DNA of 64,000 nt from contig JAHBTJ010000015.1 of assembly GCA_019638595.1 (NCBI GenBank), positions 62,001 to 126,000 on the forward strand, written 5' to 3'. A model generated the notes under the pieces. It ran no database searches. It worked only from the letters and a program-made list of their open reading frames with translations, and was not told the origin of the DNA. Of the stretch, positions 19,219-29,418 are shown piece after piece. The DNA is from Chitinophagaceae bacterium (GTDB lineage: Bacteria; Bacteroidota; Bacteroidia; Chitinophagales; Chitinophagaceae). The number at the start of each line of letters is the position of its first letter. The first letter of the stretch is position 1. The position numbers and the translations under genes were made by a program.

Positions 19219-19695
19219 CGGGTCTGTTTTAATCAGAAATAAATATAAGGAAACTGAATTAACTGCAGTTCTGGTTCTGTACAGGTTTGCTAATTTTATT
19301 CATTACCGAAAGAGAAATCGGGAGCCAATAATTTTTTTCCAGCGAGAAAACTGTTGCCTAAGCATTACTTGTTTTGTAATAATAACAGGTATATTATTTA
19401 TGCAAAGCCTGTTTAAGAAATTAAGATAAGTAAAAGCAAGGCACAGGTCTGGCTAAGCACAAAGCCCAGCAGTGGGGGAGGTACCAAACCTGAGCCAGGG
19501 CGGGGAGTGTTATGTCCCCTGATTTCTTTTTTCGGTGGGTAGGAGACACCTACCGATAGCGAAAAATTGCTGGTTTGAGTGATAGGCGGAGTCACCGCTT
19601 TAAAATAATTGCTGCGCTCTTCTCCAAGTTCCTTTTAATGTATGAGATGTCCATATGCTATCTCTCTTTTCTAACGCAGGCAACAGGTTGCTTAC
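19219..19695. other. 477-base non-coding gap with a G-rich block
   Basis: No gene is supported. The stretch 19470-19560 is unusually G-rich on the plus strand (GTGGGGGAGGTACC, GGGCGGGGAG) and holds a small hairpin GGTAGG-AGACA-CCTACC near 19538-19554, so its composition differs from the neighbouring genes. It could be a remnant of a lost element next to the broken GH127 gene, or the leader of the gene at 19218. Confidence 0.4.
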
Positions 19696-20719
19696 TCAAT
19701 TAATACTGATGCTTTGTATATTTTCCGGCAGCCAAACCAACATATCATTAGCGCCGAGGTTGTTCCAGGTATAATATGGTATTGCCGTAATTTTTTGCAT
19801 TGATGTTGAAACCGATAAGCCGTTGTTCCCGATTGTTACAACTGGTGCATCAAAGTGCAGCACATTCACACCGCCTAATAATGCCGGCTCATAAGTAGTT
19901 TCAAAAGTTGTATTATCCGGCAGGATAACATTCCCTGCTTTCAACCCGTCTTTTTCACCTTCAACACAATATACTATCGGGCCATATTGCAAGGCTACTT
20001 TGTTTGCATTTTGTTTCACTTCATCATTGCTTACAATACTGCGTACTTTCATCGGCAAATCCATGGTTACTATATCTCCTTTTTTCCAGTTGCGTTTTAA
20101 TACAGCATACCCGTTATCAATAGTATATTCCGCCTTTTCTCCATTCACCATTATAACCGGTTGCCCGTTTTGCTGATCAGCATAATGATACAGGTTGCCG
20201 GAGCAGGCGTTGTTAACCAGCCGGGAATGCGTAACCGGAGCTCAAATACTGATTTTTTAGATGGCGAAACCGTGATCTGTACATTTCCCTTCCAGGGGTA
20301 ACCTGTTTCCATTGTAACGTCTACTTTGTTTTTGCCGATCGGTATTACAGTATTGCTGCCCGCAAATAAATTAACCCATATGGCATCTAAAGCCGCATCA
20401 GGGCTGTTTTTAAAGAATAAGCAATGGCTTCTATGACCTTATATACATCCGAGTCGTCATAATATATCCCCTCGTGTTTCCCCGAACGGTTTGCCGCTTT
20501 TTCAAAATTGCGGATGCGGCCGGTTTTGTTCTGCGTATAATTCACACAGGCAGCTATGGTAGCCGTTGCCACGGTTTCAAGCTTTGGCGTCCAGAAAGCA
20601 TCAGTAATCGTTACTTCTGAAAAGTTAACGGGGTAAACTTTTTGTAATGAGCTTTGCGCATGAGGCGCAAGTGCTGCACTCAAAAAAATCAATGCAATAA
20701 ATAAGCTTCTTTTCATCAT
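19696..20719 (-). pseudogene. GH127 (DUF1680) beta-L-arabinofuranosidase, broken by internal deletion and frameshifts
   Basis: The N-terminus is intact (signal MKRSLFIALIFLSAALAPHA, then VTITDAFWTPKLETV and GIYYDDSDVYKVIEAIAYSL), as in GH127 enzymes that remove beta-L-arabinofuranose. A five-base run at 20407-20411, one short, shifts the frame to a stop after 110 codons. Restoring the frame gives KNSPDAALDA and then jumps straight to IWVNLFAGSNTVIPI, which in intact enzymes lies several hundred residues later, so the catalytic core is missing. A second frameshift near 20211-20222 separates LRLRIPGW from CSGNLYHYADQQNGQPVIMV and the C-terminal domain. The start overlaps the stop of the GH106 gene by four bases. 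Confidence 0.85.
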
Positions 20720-23700
20720 AATGCATTTAAATCCACATTTTGTATAAGTATTTTAACAGGACCGATCAGACCGGATTCCCTTAGCGGAGCATCTTTATCC
20801 GGTCCTTTAATGGTCCATGTTTTTCGTATAGGCTCTGGTTGCCCGGCATCATAAACGAGCCGGTTGAACCAGGTACTTGTAACTTCTATAGAAAGAGTGT
20901 TTTTACCCGCTCTTATTGCATCTGTAATGTCAAGCCGATAGGGGAGAGACCATAAAGGTTCAAACTGGTTTCCATTCACAGAAACAACAGCAACCATATT
21001 AACATTACCGAGGTCAAGTATGTACCGGTTTTTTGACGTGTTATCCTCTATATTAAAGGTGGTAGAATAAGTAGCAGTACCGGAAAAAGCCTTACCCTCC
21101 GTTGAAATATCTAAATCTTTCCAGGGTTTCAACTCGTGGAGGTTCAACGTGGGTGGCGCCCCCCAGCCGGAAGGAAATCTGAGTTGCCAAGGCTCACTCA
21201 AAAGTATAGATGAAGACAAGGCAGCGGTATTTTGCGGAACCTTGAAATTATTCTGTTCCTCCACTTTATTGCGATTAAAAACAATAAAGCAGGAACCTGC
21301 TCTCTCCAATGCTACAGTTACGGATGTACGATCCCCACTCCGAAAACTTTCAATAGTTTTTACAGATCCGTTAATTGGATCCCAAAGCTCCACTTCACCA
21401 ATGGCACGGAAGTCAAGCGTGCCTTTAAATCCACCGTTTTTTGGCGCAGAAACAAAATACCAATCAGCGCCTTCCACCCTTCTATGTACCCATAATGCAT
21501 TGCCGCCACTTACATCCGGAACAATATTTAATTTCGCCAAAGCCTCATCCAATGATATACCAGCAATGACTTTTCCCTTGCCTACTTTTCGTATTCCACG
21601 CTCTTGTGTTCGTCCCCAAATATTAACAATAGCTTTCTCAAATCGTTGTTTTGCCGAAGTACCTCCGGAAAGAGTGGCAAGCCTTTCCGGCCGGTTGCCT
21701 ACTACTGTTGCACCATCAGCTACCAGGCTATAGATCTTTTCCAGGGTTTGAGGCAACATCCTTAAAGCATCGGGTATCCATAATACTTCATAGCTGATAC
21801 CTTCGGGAGTAACGATTTTCCCGTCTTTAACTGAGAGCCTGTTCAGGAGAATATCAGGATTACAGTAATCATACTTATATCCTGCTGGAAAAGCTGCTTT
21901 TTGGTTAGGTTTATGGTTTATTTCATCACCCAAATACCAAAGCACGTCCGAAACAGGATTGCCTCTTTCCAGCAGGTAACTGCACCGGGCAAGATACTGG
22001 TTGAATGCAGGCATAAATTTCCACCAGGTCTGCCCGCGTAAAAAAGGTGTACCAATCCCAAAACCGAAGGAAGTACCGGGAGGTAAAAAAGGTTGTTGAG
22101 GGTTGTGTGTGTAGGTGTGAAAAACCAGATGTGTAACCCCTGCTGCACTGTTAACATTGGCAACCTCTTTCAACATCGCAAAATGTTCATCCCAGGTTAA
22201 ATCGAAGGAGGTAAATGCCTCCGCTGCCAGCCTGGATTTTCCATACAATCTTGTTGCAGAAGATGCTGGTTTGATAGGTTTGAAATTAGCGGATCCTACA
22301 AAACCATCTGTCATAGGCTGCCAGAACTCACACATCGGCACATCGGCGTATTTGTAATATTCTAAAATATCGGCAGGGAAAACATCTCCTGCAGCCGTTT
22401 CATACGTAATGGCAAGTCCCTTCTCATGAGACAATTTTGCCATCTCTCCATAAAAATTATTTACAAACAAATGATTGATGGTAGAGCGCCAATCCCGAAG
22501 AAATGTGGTTGTTGTTTCATGGTCCCGAATGACGTATCCGAAGACTGCGGGAAGCCATTTTAGTAGTGGATAATTGGTTTGCTGCTCAAATTCGGTGGCC
22601 ATATTGTCGGTCCATGTTTGGGTACTGCATTCCCAACTATCAATGAGCATTCCATTCAATAGGTCGTTGTCTAGCGGTCCGGAGTTACTGATCAATCTTC
22701 CGATATAACTTTTGAATTGTGCATCTGCTCCTGCCTTCGAAAGTTTATTACATTCCCACCCGGTTCCTTCCGGGGGGGCAGGACCATTGCGCTGACCAGT
22801 ATTCACATGGCCAATACGTAGTATCGTCCATGCACCCGCCGGTGCCTTCCACTGTAAAGCACCGGTGGAATCCATCGCTTTTGTAATATCAACAATTCGA
22901 TCAGGGTTTATAAAAGCGTTCTGAGATTGTTTCGGATCTGCGCCCGCACGCTCCAGGGCACGTAAGGTCCATCCTGCCTCTGACTCCCAGCTGTTTTTTC
23001 TTGCTGCTGAAAAAAAACGTAGTGAAGAAAACGCCATATTGTACTTATTACTGATGGAGACCCTGTAGGTAGCAGCACCTTTTACTTCAGAGCAGGCAAA
23101 AGTTATGGGTTGATTATCCTGCGAATTGGCCTGGGGCATTTCTGTTCTCAGGATTTCTTGTGATTTCCCACCTGGCAATAAGGCTTCGATCTTTATTGCG
23201 ATACTTGGTTCGTGGCATTGTTGGTGGTTTATGCTGTTAATGCTGGGAAACTCAATCGACCGTACGATCGTTGCCTTCGGAAATGAAACCTCTATCCAAT
23301 AGGGATTGTCAGTTTGGGAAGGGGTCAGCCGGATCGGTTGTTGTAGTTTTTTATTAACCAGGTCCGCTGTTACCAATTCACTGTTGCTTTTAACTGCTGC
23401 AGCAATCAAAGGTTCCCCTGTATCATCCAACGGTGTAGGAAAAGCCAGTACTGCGATATCCTGGTAGTTGCGCCAGGACGCCTCGTTCGGGTCCGGGATC
23501 GGCAACGTCGTTTGGATCACAGTGCCTCCCTTAACATCTGTTCTACTCATCGCAAGATGACGCATGGAATTGGTGGAATCTATCCAGGGACCTCCTGCAG
23601 TTGCCCATCCCGGGCAATTCAACATCGTGAACCGTAATCCTAAGCGCCGGCATTCTTCCGCAGTATGGCGAACGGCGTCTTCCCATTTTGGGCTAAGGCA

Positions 23701-24012
23701 GGTTATTTGTTCTTCAACGCCCGGCCATGGTCCGCCAAATTGACCATGGAATAGCTGGATCCCGGATATGCCTGCTTTTGCGATCGCTTCCAGGTCAGTT
23801 GTGATCCCGGCTTTGGATACATTCCCTCCAATAAAATGAAACCATGTTTCCGGAAAATATAGTTTGTCCGGCGACAAAAAAGAAGTTTTGTCCTGTACAC
23901 CGAAGGATTGGTTACGTTGCGCAAGAGAGGGTAAAAATGACTTCTGCGCTACTACTCCGTTCAGCAAAAATGTTAAGATGGCTGAAAATAAAAAGCTGAC
24001 TTGCTTTGACAT
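20716..24012 (-). CDS. GH106-family alpha-L-rhamnosidase
   Basis: This 1098-residue secreted enzyme probably removes terminal alpha-L-rhamnose from plant polysaccharides such as pectin side chains. A signal peptide (FLFSAILTFLLNGVVAQ) is followed by the GH106 hallmark region (ETWFHFIGGNVSKAGITTDL; GISGIQLFHGQFGGPWPG; LRFTMLNCPGWATAGGPW), with later acidic segments (MLIDSWECSTQTW; ITYETAAGDVFPAD) where the catalytic acids of this family lie. A galactose-binding-like beta domain forms the C-terminus. The frame is intact over its full family length, unlike the GH127 gene it overlaps by four bases. It is the first enzyme gene after SusD of module 2. Confidence 0.88.
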   Translation of the reverse strand: MSKQVSFLFSAILTFLLNGVVAQKSFLPSLAQRNQSFGVQDKTSFLSPDKLYFPETWFHFIGGNVSKAGITTDLEAIAKAGISGIQLFHGQFGGPWPGVEEQITCLSPKWEDAVRHTAEECRRLGLRFTMLNCPGWATAGGPWIDSTNSMRHLAMSRTDVKGGTVIQTTLPIPDPNEASWRNYQDIAVLAFPTPLDDTGEPLIAAAVKSNSELVTADLVNKKLQQPIRLTPSQTDNPYWIEVSFPKATIVRSIEFPSINSINHQQCHEPSIAIKIEALLPGGKSQEILRTEMPQANSQDNQPITFACSEVKGAATYRVSISNKYNMAFSSLRFFSAARKNSWESEAGWTLRALERAGADPKQSQNAFINPDRIVDITKAMDSTGALQWKAPAGAWTILRIGHVNTGQRNGPAPPEGTGWECNKLSKAGADAQFKSYIGRLISNSGPLDNDLLNGMLIDSWECSTQTWTDNMATEFEQQTNYPLLKWLPAVFGYVIRDHETTTTFLRDWRSTINHLFVNNFYGEMAKLSHEKGLAITYETAAGDVFPADILEYYKYADVPMCEFWQPMTDGFVGSANFKPIKPASSATRLYGKSRLAAEAFTSFDLTWDEHFAMLKEVANVNSAAGVTHLVFHTYTHNPQQPFLPPGTSFGFGIGTPFLRGQTWWKFMPAFNQYLARCSYLLERGNPVSDVLWYLGDEINHKPNQKAAFPAGYKYDYCNPDILLNRLSVKDGKIVTPEGISYEVLWIPDALRMLPQTLEKIYSLVADGATVVGNRPERLATLSGGTSAKQRFEKAIVNIWGRTQERGIRKVGKGKVIAGISLDEALAKLNIVPDVSGGNALWVHRRVEGADWYFVSAPKNGGFKGTLDFRAIGEVELWDPINGSVKTIESFRSGDRTSVTVALERAGSCFIVFNRNKVEEQNNFKVPQNTAALSSSILLSEPWQLRFPSGWGAPPTLNLHELKPWKDLDISTEGKAFSGTATYSTTFNIEDNTSKNRYILDLGNVNMVAVVSVNGNQFEPLWSLPYRLDITDAIRAGKNTLSIEVTSTWFNRLVYDAGQPEPIRKTWTIKGPDKDAPLRESGLIGPVKILIQNVDLNAL

Positions 24013-24042
24013 TCTCTGTTTTAATTATGTGATATGCCTTTT

Positions 24043-24080
24043 CCTTTAGCTGCCACAACAATTGTTGCGGCAGCTAAAGG
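24043..24080 (-). terminator. Long near-perfect palindrome between SusD and the rhamnosidase gene
   Basis: CCTTTAGCTGCCACAACAA (24043-24061) is followed at once by its inverse with one mismatch (24062-24080). The RNA would fold into a hairpin of up to 19 pairs with almost no loop, 104 bases after the SusD stop and 31 before the GH106 start. There is no U-run, so it may serve as a partial terminator or an RNA-stability element that keeps SusC/SusD output higher than enzyme output. Function inferred from position. Confidence 0.6.
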
Positions 24081-24183
24081 CGGTTGGTTCGTCGCGCTCG
24101 CAGGTTGACACCAATAAATCAGCGTCTACATACATGACTTACTGAAAGCGCTCTTTTTAAATATTAATTCAATGTGTTGATCC

Positions 24184-25803
24184 TTAGTAGCCCGCGTTCT
24201 GAACCAGGCTGTTGTTACTTTTTTGAATTTCCGAGAAAGGAATGGGTAACCTGTAAAAGGCATCCGTCCAATCGTTTTTACGGGAGTCTTGGGTTAATTT
24301 GATCCGGTTATAAGTAAAAGTTCCGTTGGGATTTTTTGTGATTTCATGACCCATAATATGCGTGGTTTCTATTTCATCCGCAATCTTCCAACGACGCACA
24401 TCAAAATAGCGATGACCCTCAAACGCCAGTTCAATCTGCCGTTCGTGGTAAATTCTGTCGAGCAGCTCTGTTCCACCTTCTGTTATAGGTGGCATGTTAA
24501 CACCTGCACGACTTCTTATCTTGTTCACATACTCCCTGGCTTTGTCCTCATTACCTAGGTGATACTGAGCTTCTGCATAATTCAGGTACATTTCAGACAG
24601 TCGGAACAACGGAAATGGTGCGGTATAATTTTTTGTTCCGACAATGCCCTGAGCTTCCTCAATAAACTTCCTGATATAATAGCCGGTAATGGTAGCATCC
24701 TGGTTGGTAGCATCATAACCACCCACAAAAGTCTCTATTTGCCTGTTTACAAAAGTTGATCCATTGTAGTAGATCGAGGCGTAAAAACGGGGGTCGCGGT
24801 TGGCATACGGATCGTTTGGATTATAGATAGACGCAGGATTGACTGTTCCCAGTTCACTGTTCGTAACCGGGATTTCTCCATCCGTCGTTTCGTAGGCATC
24901 CACAATATTCACAGAAGGCGTTACCCAGGCGCGTCCGCCGTCACCTGCCGTACCCAGGTAAAAGGTTAAGTAGCTCGGATAGGTTTCGCTGAATTCCTTA
25001 CTGAATATAAACTCGCTGCAGTTTACATCTATAAACATTTTCTGGTAGTCTGGCGCGAGAGTATATCCTTTATCAAAAAGATCTTCTGCGGCATCCGAAG
25101 CTTTCTGCCATTTGTCGCTGTCATTGTCCGGGTTGTTGAGCAGGCTTGCATCATAGAGTAATACTCTCGATTTAAGCGCACGTGCGGCATCGCCACCCGC
25201 TCTGTTTCTTATGGCAGGCCTTGATGGTAAAGACGCAATCACCTCGTCAAGATCTTTAACAATATATGCAACGCATTCATCCCATGAGTTTCTTTTCACC
25301 TGCGACCAGTCACTATTGATCTCATAAGCGTCTTCAATGATCGGCACGCTTCCGTATGACCAGATCAATTTTGCGTAAACATATGCTCTCACGAATTTCA
25401 TTTCTGCAGTCAGATCTTCTTTCACGCTTTCATCTACCGTCGAAGCTGAAATGTTTTGGAAATACAGATTGATATTGTGTATGGTGCTATAGGAAATATC
25501 CCAAACATTCAGCGCACTCGTAAGGCTGCTTACATTATCCGGGGTGAGAATATTATCTCTTACAATATTTACGCCTCCCCTGTTGTATTTGCAAAAATTA
25601 TCGTCAGAGAAGTACATGATCTCGTAAAAATTATCAATCGTGTTGATCCCGTTATATTGTTGATTGACGAACATCTTCAGCAGATTTTCATCCTGCCAGA
25701 CCAAAGGATCCGGGTATCTGTCTGTCGGGTTTATATCAAGCGTTTTATGACAGGAAGAGAACAGCACAAGTGACAGCAATCCTGTAAATATGATTGTTTT
25801 CAT
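24184..25803 (-). CDS. SusD/RagB-family nutrient-binding lipoprotein (module 2)
   Basis: This 539-residue protein is the binding partner of the SusC encoded 12 bases upstream. It starts with a short lipoprotein signal ending in LFSSCHK, followed by LDINPTDRYPDP. The SusD C-terminal signature is complete (KIRSRAGVNMPPI; RIYHERQIELAFEGHRYFDVRRW; NNSLVQNAGY). The gene is intact although its SusC partner has a premature stop, so it may now be an orphan or bind ligand without transport. Confidence 0.93.
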   Translation of the reverse strand: MKTIIFTGLLSLVLFSSCHKTLDINPTDRYPDPLVWQDENLLKMFVNQQYNGINTIDNFYEIMYFSDDNFCKYNRGGVNIVRDNILTPDNVSSLTSALNVWDISYSTIHNINLYFQNISASTVDESVKEDLTAEMKFVRAYVYAKLIWSYGSVPIIEDAYEINSDWSQVKRNSWDECVAYIVKDLDEVIASLPSRPAIRNRAGGDAARALKSRVLLYDASLLNNPDNDSDKWQKASDAAEDLFDKGYTLAPDYQKMFIDVNCSEFIFSKEFSETYPSYLTFYLGTAGDGGRAWVTPSVNIVDAYETTDGEIPVTNSELGTVNPASIYNPNDPYANRDPRFYASIYYNGSTFVNRQIETFVGGYDATNQDATITGYYIRKFIEEAQGIVGTKNYTAPFPLFRLSEMYLNYAEAQYHLGNEDKAREYVNKIRSRAGVNMPPITEGGTELLDRIYHERQIELAFEGHRYFDVRRWKIADEIETTHIMGHEITKNPNGTFTYNRIKLTQDSRKNDWTDAFYRLPIPFSEIQKSNNSLVQNAGY

Positions 25804-25815
25804 TACATTAAAGAT

Positions 25816-28800
25816 TTAAAATGAAACGTTAGCTCCAATGTTAATTAAGCGCAGCGGGTTTAAGTCCCAACCACCATTTGCCACCTCGGGGTCAATTCCG
25901 AATACCCTGGTTTTATCAAAGGAAAACAGGTTGGTACCGCTGAGGTATATTCTGGCTCTTTCCAGTCCAACCTTCCGCACAGCGCGATCCGAGAGATTGT
26001 ATCCTATCTCGGCATTTTTCAGTTTGAAAAATGCGGCATTGACCTGGGTGAACGTAGTACCTCCTATGCCATTGGATGTTCCTAGGCGTGGTTTGGTTCC
26101 GTTGGGATTGTCCGTGGAATAAGTATCATCAGTCCACCACTGCAAAATATTTCCTCCACCATTTGAAGTAGCAGGATTAACCCAGTCGTCTCTCAGGTAA
26201 AATACGACCCTTCCCTGTCCCTGGCATCCCAGCATGACATCAAATTGTTTCCAGCTGAGGTATATGTTTAAACCATAGGTAATTTCAGGTATATTGGTCA
26301 GCCGTTGTCTCACGCGATCAAGCGAATTGATGACACCATCACCATTGGCATCCAGGATCTTAATGTCTCCGGCAATTGTTCCCGGCCTTTTTGCCACCTT
26401 TGTGTCGGCTATGTCAGCTTCTGAGTAAATTCCTATAGCCTCGTATCTCAATGCGGCACCGATAGGCTTACCTTCCTGTTTTTGATATGCTTCTGCCATT
26501 GGTGTTTCATCCATGTAGACTATCTTATTGCGAACAAATGTGGCGTTGCCAGAAACGTTATAAGAAAAGTTTTTAGATGGTTTGTCTCTGAATCCCAGCA
26601 TCAATTCAACTCCTTTATTCACTGTCTTACCAATGTTCTCACTCGGCAGTGTAAGCCCGGTAAAACTTGGAATCGATGCTTGTCTCCTCGCCAGAATGCC
26701 GCTTCTATTTGTCTTAAACCAATCAAACTCCAGCGTTAACCTGTTGTTTAAAAATGCGGCATCGATTCCAATATCAGCAGTCTCAGCAGTTTCCCAGGTA
26801 ATATTAGGATTGGGCACAGTTGATTGTGCTATGCCCTGGTATTGTGTTCCGTTGAATACCGCACCGCTTGTTAAGCCATACATCGTGAGGTACTGAAAAG
26901 CAGCTACTGCGTCATTTCCCATTTTACCCCAGGATCCGCGGAGTTTAAAGTTGTTGAGCCAATGCACGCTACTCATGAAGTTTTCCTGGCTAAGGGTCCA
27001 GCCACCTGAGATACCTGGAAAAAATCCAAAGCGATTTCCTTTGGGGAAATTCTGCGATCCATCATACCTGAACTGGAATTGAAGCATGTATTTGTTGGCA
27101 TAACTATACAGCGCCCTTCCAAAATAGTTTTGCCTTGCGGTCTTTACCGACCCGCCGGTGTTGGTTTGGGTATTGGCATCTCCTGCATTCAATTCCTGTA
27201 ATGCGCCCGTGGGGAAGTTGCTGCGAAAGCCCGTCATGAAAGTGCCGTTCGTCTGATTCTGTTCAAATCCTACAAAGGCATCAACTGTATGAACCTCCCG
27301 GAATGTTCGCAGATAATTAAGGCGAGCGTTGCCTGTAATGAATTCTGTTCTTTTTTCTTCGGTGTAGAGCTGAGGCGCACCGACATGACCCTTGATCTTT
27401 TTATACGTATTGTTGGGTTCGTCATAATCGTAGACGTAATAGACGTCCTGGAAATTTTTTGTGAGTTGTCCAAAATAGTCATACGCAAAGCTTCCTTTCA
27501 CGGACAAACCTTCCACCCAGGGTATTTTGATGTCAACAGTGGATTGCCCGTTTTGACTCCAGGCCGTGGTGGTTACAGCTCCTGCTTCTCCTGTTACCGA
27601 AGCCAACACACTTAAATTTCCCCAGCCGCGGTTGGTAGGATAATCTGTGCCCGGCCAAACGGCGTGAACCGTGGGTGCACTCAAGCCCACCCAACTGAAT
27701 ACACCCAGAGAACTAAGGGGTGATGAAATGCGGTTTGTTTTTTTCCCAAACAGATCAAAGGTAACTTTGATATAATCATTGATCTTAGCATCTATATTGG
27801 ATCTGATATTATACATATCATTCTTCATAGCGCCATTGTTATATGGGGTTCCCTGCTTCAACAATCCCCCCGAAACGAGGTAGGCAATCTTATCTGAGCC
27901 GCCAGACAACTGCACATTTGCTTTGTCCTGCTGCGTCCATGTTTTTTGAACAGCCTTAAACCAGGAGGTATTGGGATAATGAACGGGATCTGATCCATCT
28001 TTAAATTTTTGCAGTTCTTCATCTGTCCAGGGAGCAGTCAATCCTCTTATTTCATTGGCCAGGTTTTGCGCCCGGGCGTAAGAATAGGAATCTGCCATTC
28101 TCTCCAGCCGTGTAGGCTGTGAAAATGCATGGTTGTAGGACAGACCAATGGTTGGCTTTTTGCCGGCAATCCCTCGTTTGGTGGTCACCAAAATCACACC
28201 ATTCGCCGCACGGGCACCATAGATCGCCGCTGATGCATCTTTAAGTACCGTCATGGATTCAATATCCTGTGGATCAAGCCTGGTTAGTATGCCGCCATCT
28301 TCATCACGTGGAATACCATCGATAACGATCAAAGGATCATTCGGTCCAACAAATGAGCTTTGTCCTCTTACCCTGATGGTTGTGTTTTCACTTCCTGGCT
28401 CACCCGACCGGGTATTGATGATTACGCCGGAAAGCCGCCCGGCTAACCCGGCAGCCATATTACCAGACGGACTCAACCCGATGTCCTTTGCCTTGATGGT
28501 AGTGATCGCCCCGGTAACGACTTCCTTCTTTTGAGTTCCATATCCCACTACTACTATATCCTCCAATCCTGTAACAGATGGCTCCAATACCACTTCAAAT
28601 TTTGTTTGACCCGCCGCTTTAATGGTTTTGGGCTCGTATCCCACAAAAGAAAAAACCAACTCTACATTACTCGTGGAAGGAACTGATATTTGGAACTGCC
28701 CATCCGCGTTGGTAGTGGTACCCGCCTGCGTGCCTTTAACGGTTACGCTCACTCCTTCCAGCGGCTCTTTATTAGCATTGGTTACCCTGCCCGTTATTTA

Positions 28801-29256
28801 TTTTGCCAGCTCTTCTGTAATCGTTTCTTCCTGTATTGTATTTTTCTTTTTGTTGGCGCCTGTCGTGGTAATAAAAATAGTTTTACCCTGTATATTATAT
28901 TGCAGGGGCTGCCCTTTTAATGTTTCCCGCAGGGCTGTTGCAAGGGGCGTATTCCTGAAAGAAACAGAAACAGCAGGCAAACCAGCGAGATCTTCCTCCC
29001 GGTAGAAGAATACATACCCAGTTTGTTGCTTGATAATAACAAAAACCTTCTCCAGGCTGACAGATTCTGCAGCATAAGTGACCGTCTGCGCATTGGATTT
29101 CGCTGACGCCTGCAACATGGCAGCAAGCAGTAAAACAGTCGTTAGCTTCATAACTAACAGTATCCCGTGTAACCCTGCGGGACAGGTTTTGGTAAAGATC
29201 TCTGCTGCGCCCTTTCCGGAACAAACGGAGGGCTTGTAAAGAGATTTAATTTGCAT
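25816..29256 (-). pseudogene. SusC/RagA-family TonB-dependent transporter interrupted by one in-frame stop (module 2)
   Basis: Upstream of a single TAA at 28798-28800 the frame encodes a signal peptide (VMKLTTVLLLAAMLQASA) and an STN domain ending in EELAK. Directly after it, in the same frame, the protein continues ITGRVTNANKEPLEGVSVTVKG (22 residues, ending in the conserved regulatory-like domain), then plug (VVVGYGTQKKEVV) and barrel to LINIGANVSF. No indel is needed, so one substitution separates this from a normal transporter of about 1145 codons. The distal part has no export signal and its first possible start is a GTG at 28752, so it should not reach the outer membrane. Readthrough or a sequencing error cannot be excluded. 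The STN part alone could still be exported. Confidence 0.8.
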
Positions 29257-29268
29257 ACTTTTACATTG

Positions 29269-29379
29269 TTTAGGTTAAGTAATAAGCAGTCATGCCCGTT
29301 AATCATTAGCCTGAATAAGTCCGCCTTCGGCGGATAAACCGGGTAAGGGTCCAATCTTCTCCCGGTTTTTATTTTCGAC
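29269..29379 (+). ncRNA. Predicted cis-antisense RNA with terminator in the FecR-SusC gap (module 2)
   Basis: On the plus strand AAACCGGG (29336-29343) pairs with CCCGGTTT (29361-29368), followed by TTTATTTT, giving an intrinsic-terminator shape opposite to the genes. A second hairpin TCCGCC-TTC-GGCGGA (29320-29334) precedes it. A weaker TAnnTTTG-like box (TACTTTTA, 29256-29263) overlaps the SusC start. The leader just after it (GGTTAAGTAATAA) resembles the leaders of modules 3 and 4. Existence of the RNA is inferred. Confidence 0.38.
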
Positions 29380-29418
29380 CAATTTCTTTTATTTAGTATA
29401 TTGCTGTTTTCCTTTAGT

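Noticed and set aside
19413..19595. 60-codon minus-strand frame in the G-rich gap
   Set aside because: Proline-rich translation of a G-rich block without family resemblance; better treated as non-coding.
21149..21733. Plus-strand frame (194 codons) opposite the GH106 gene
   Set aside because: Antisense shadow of a gene with strong family motifs.
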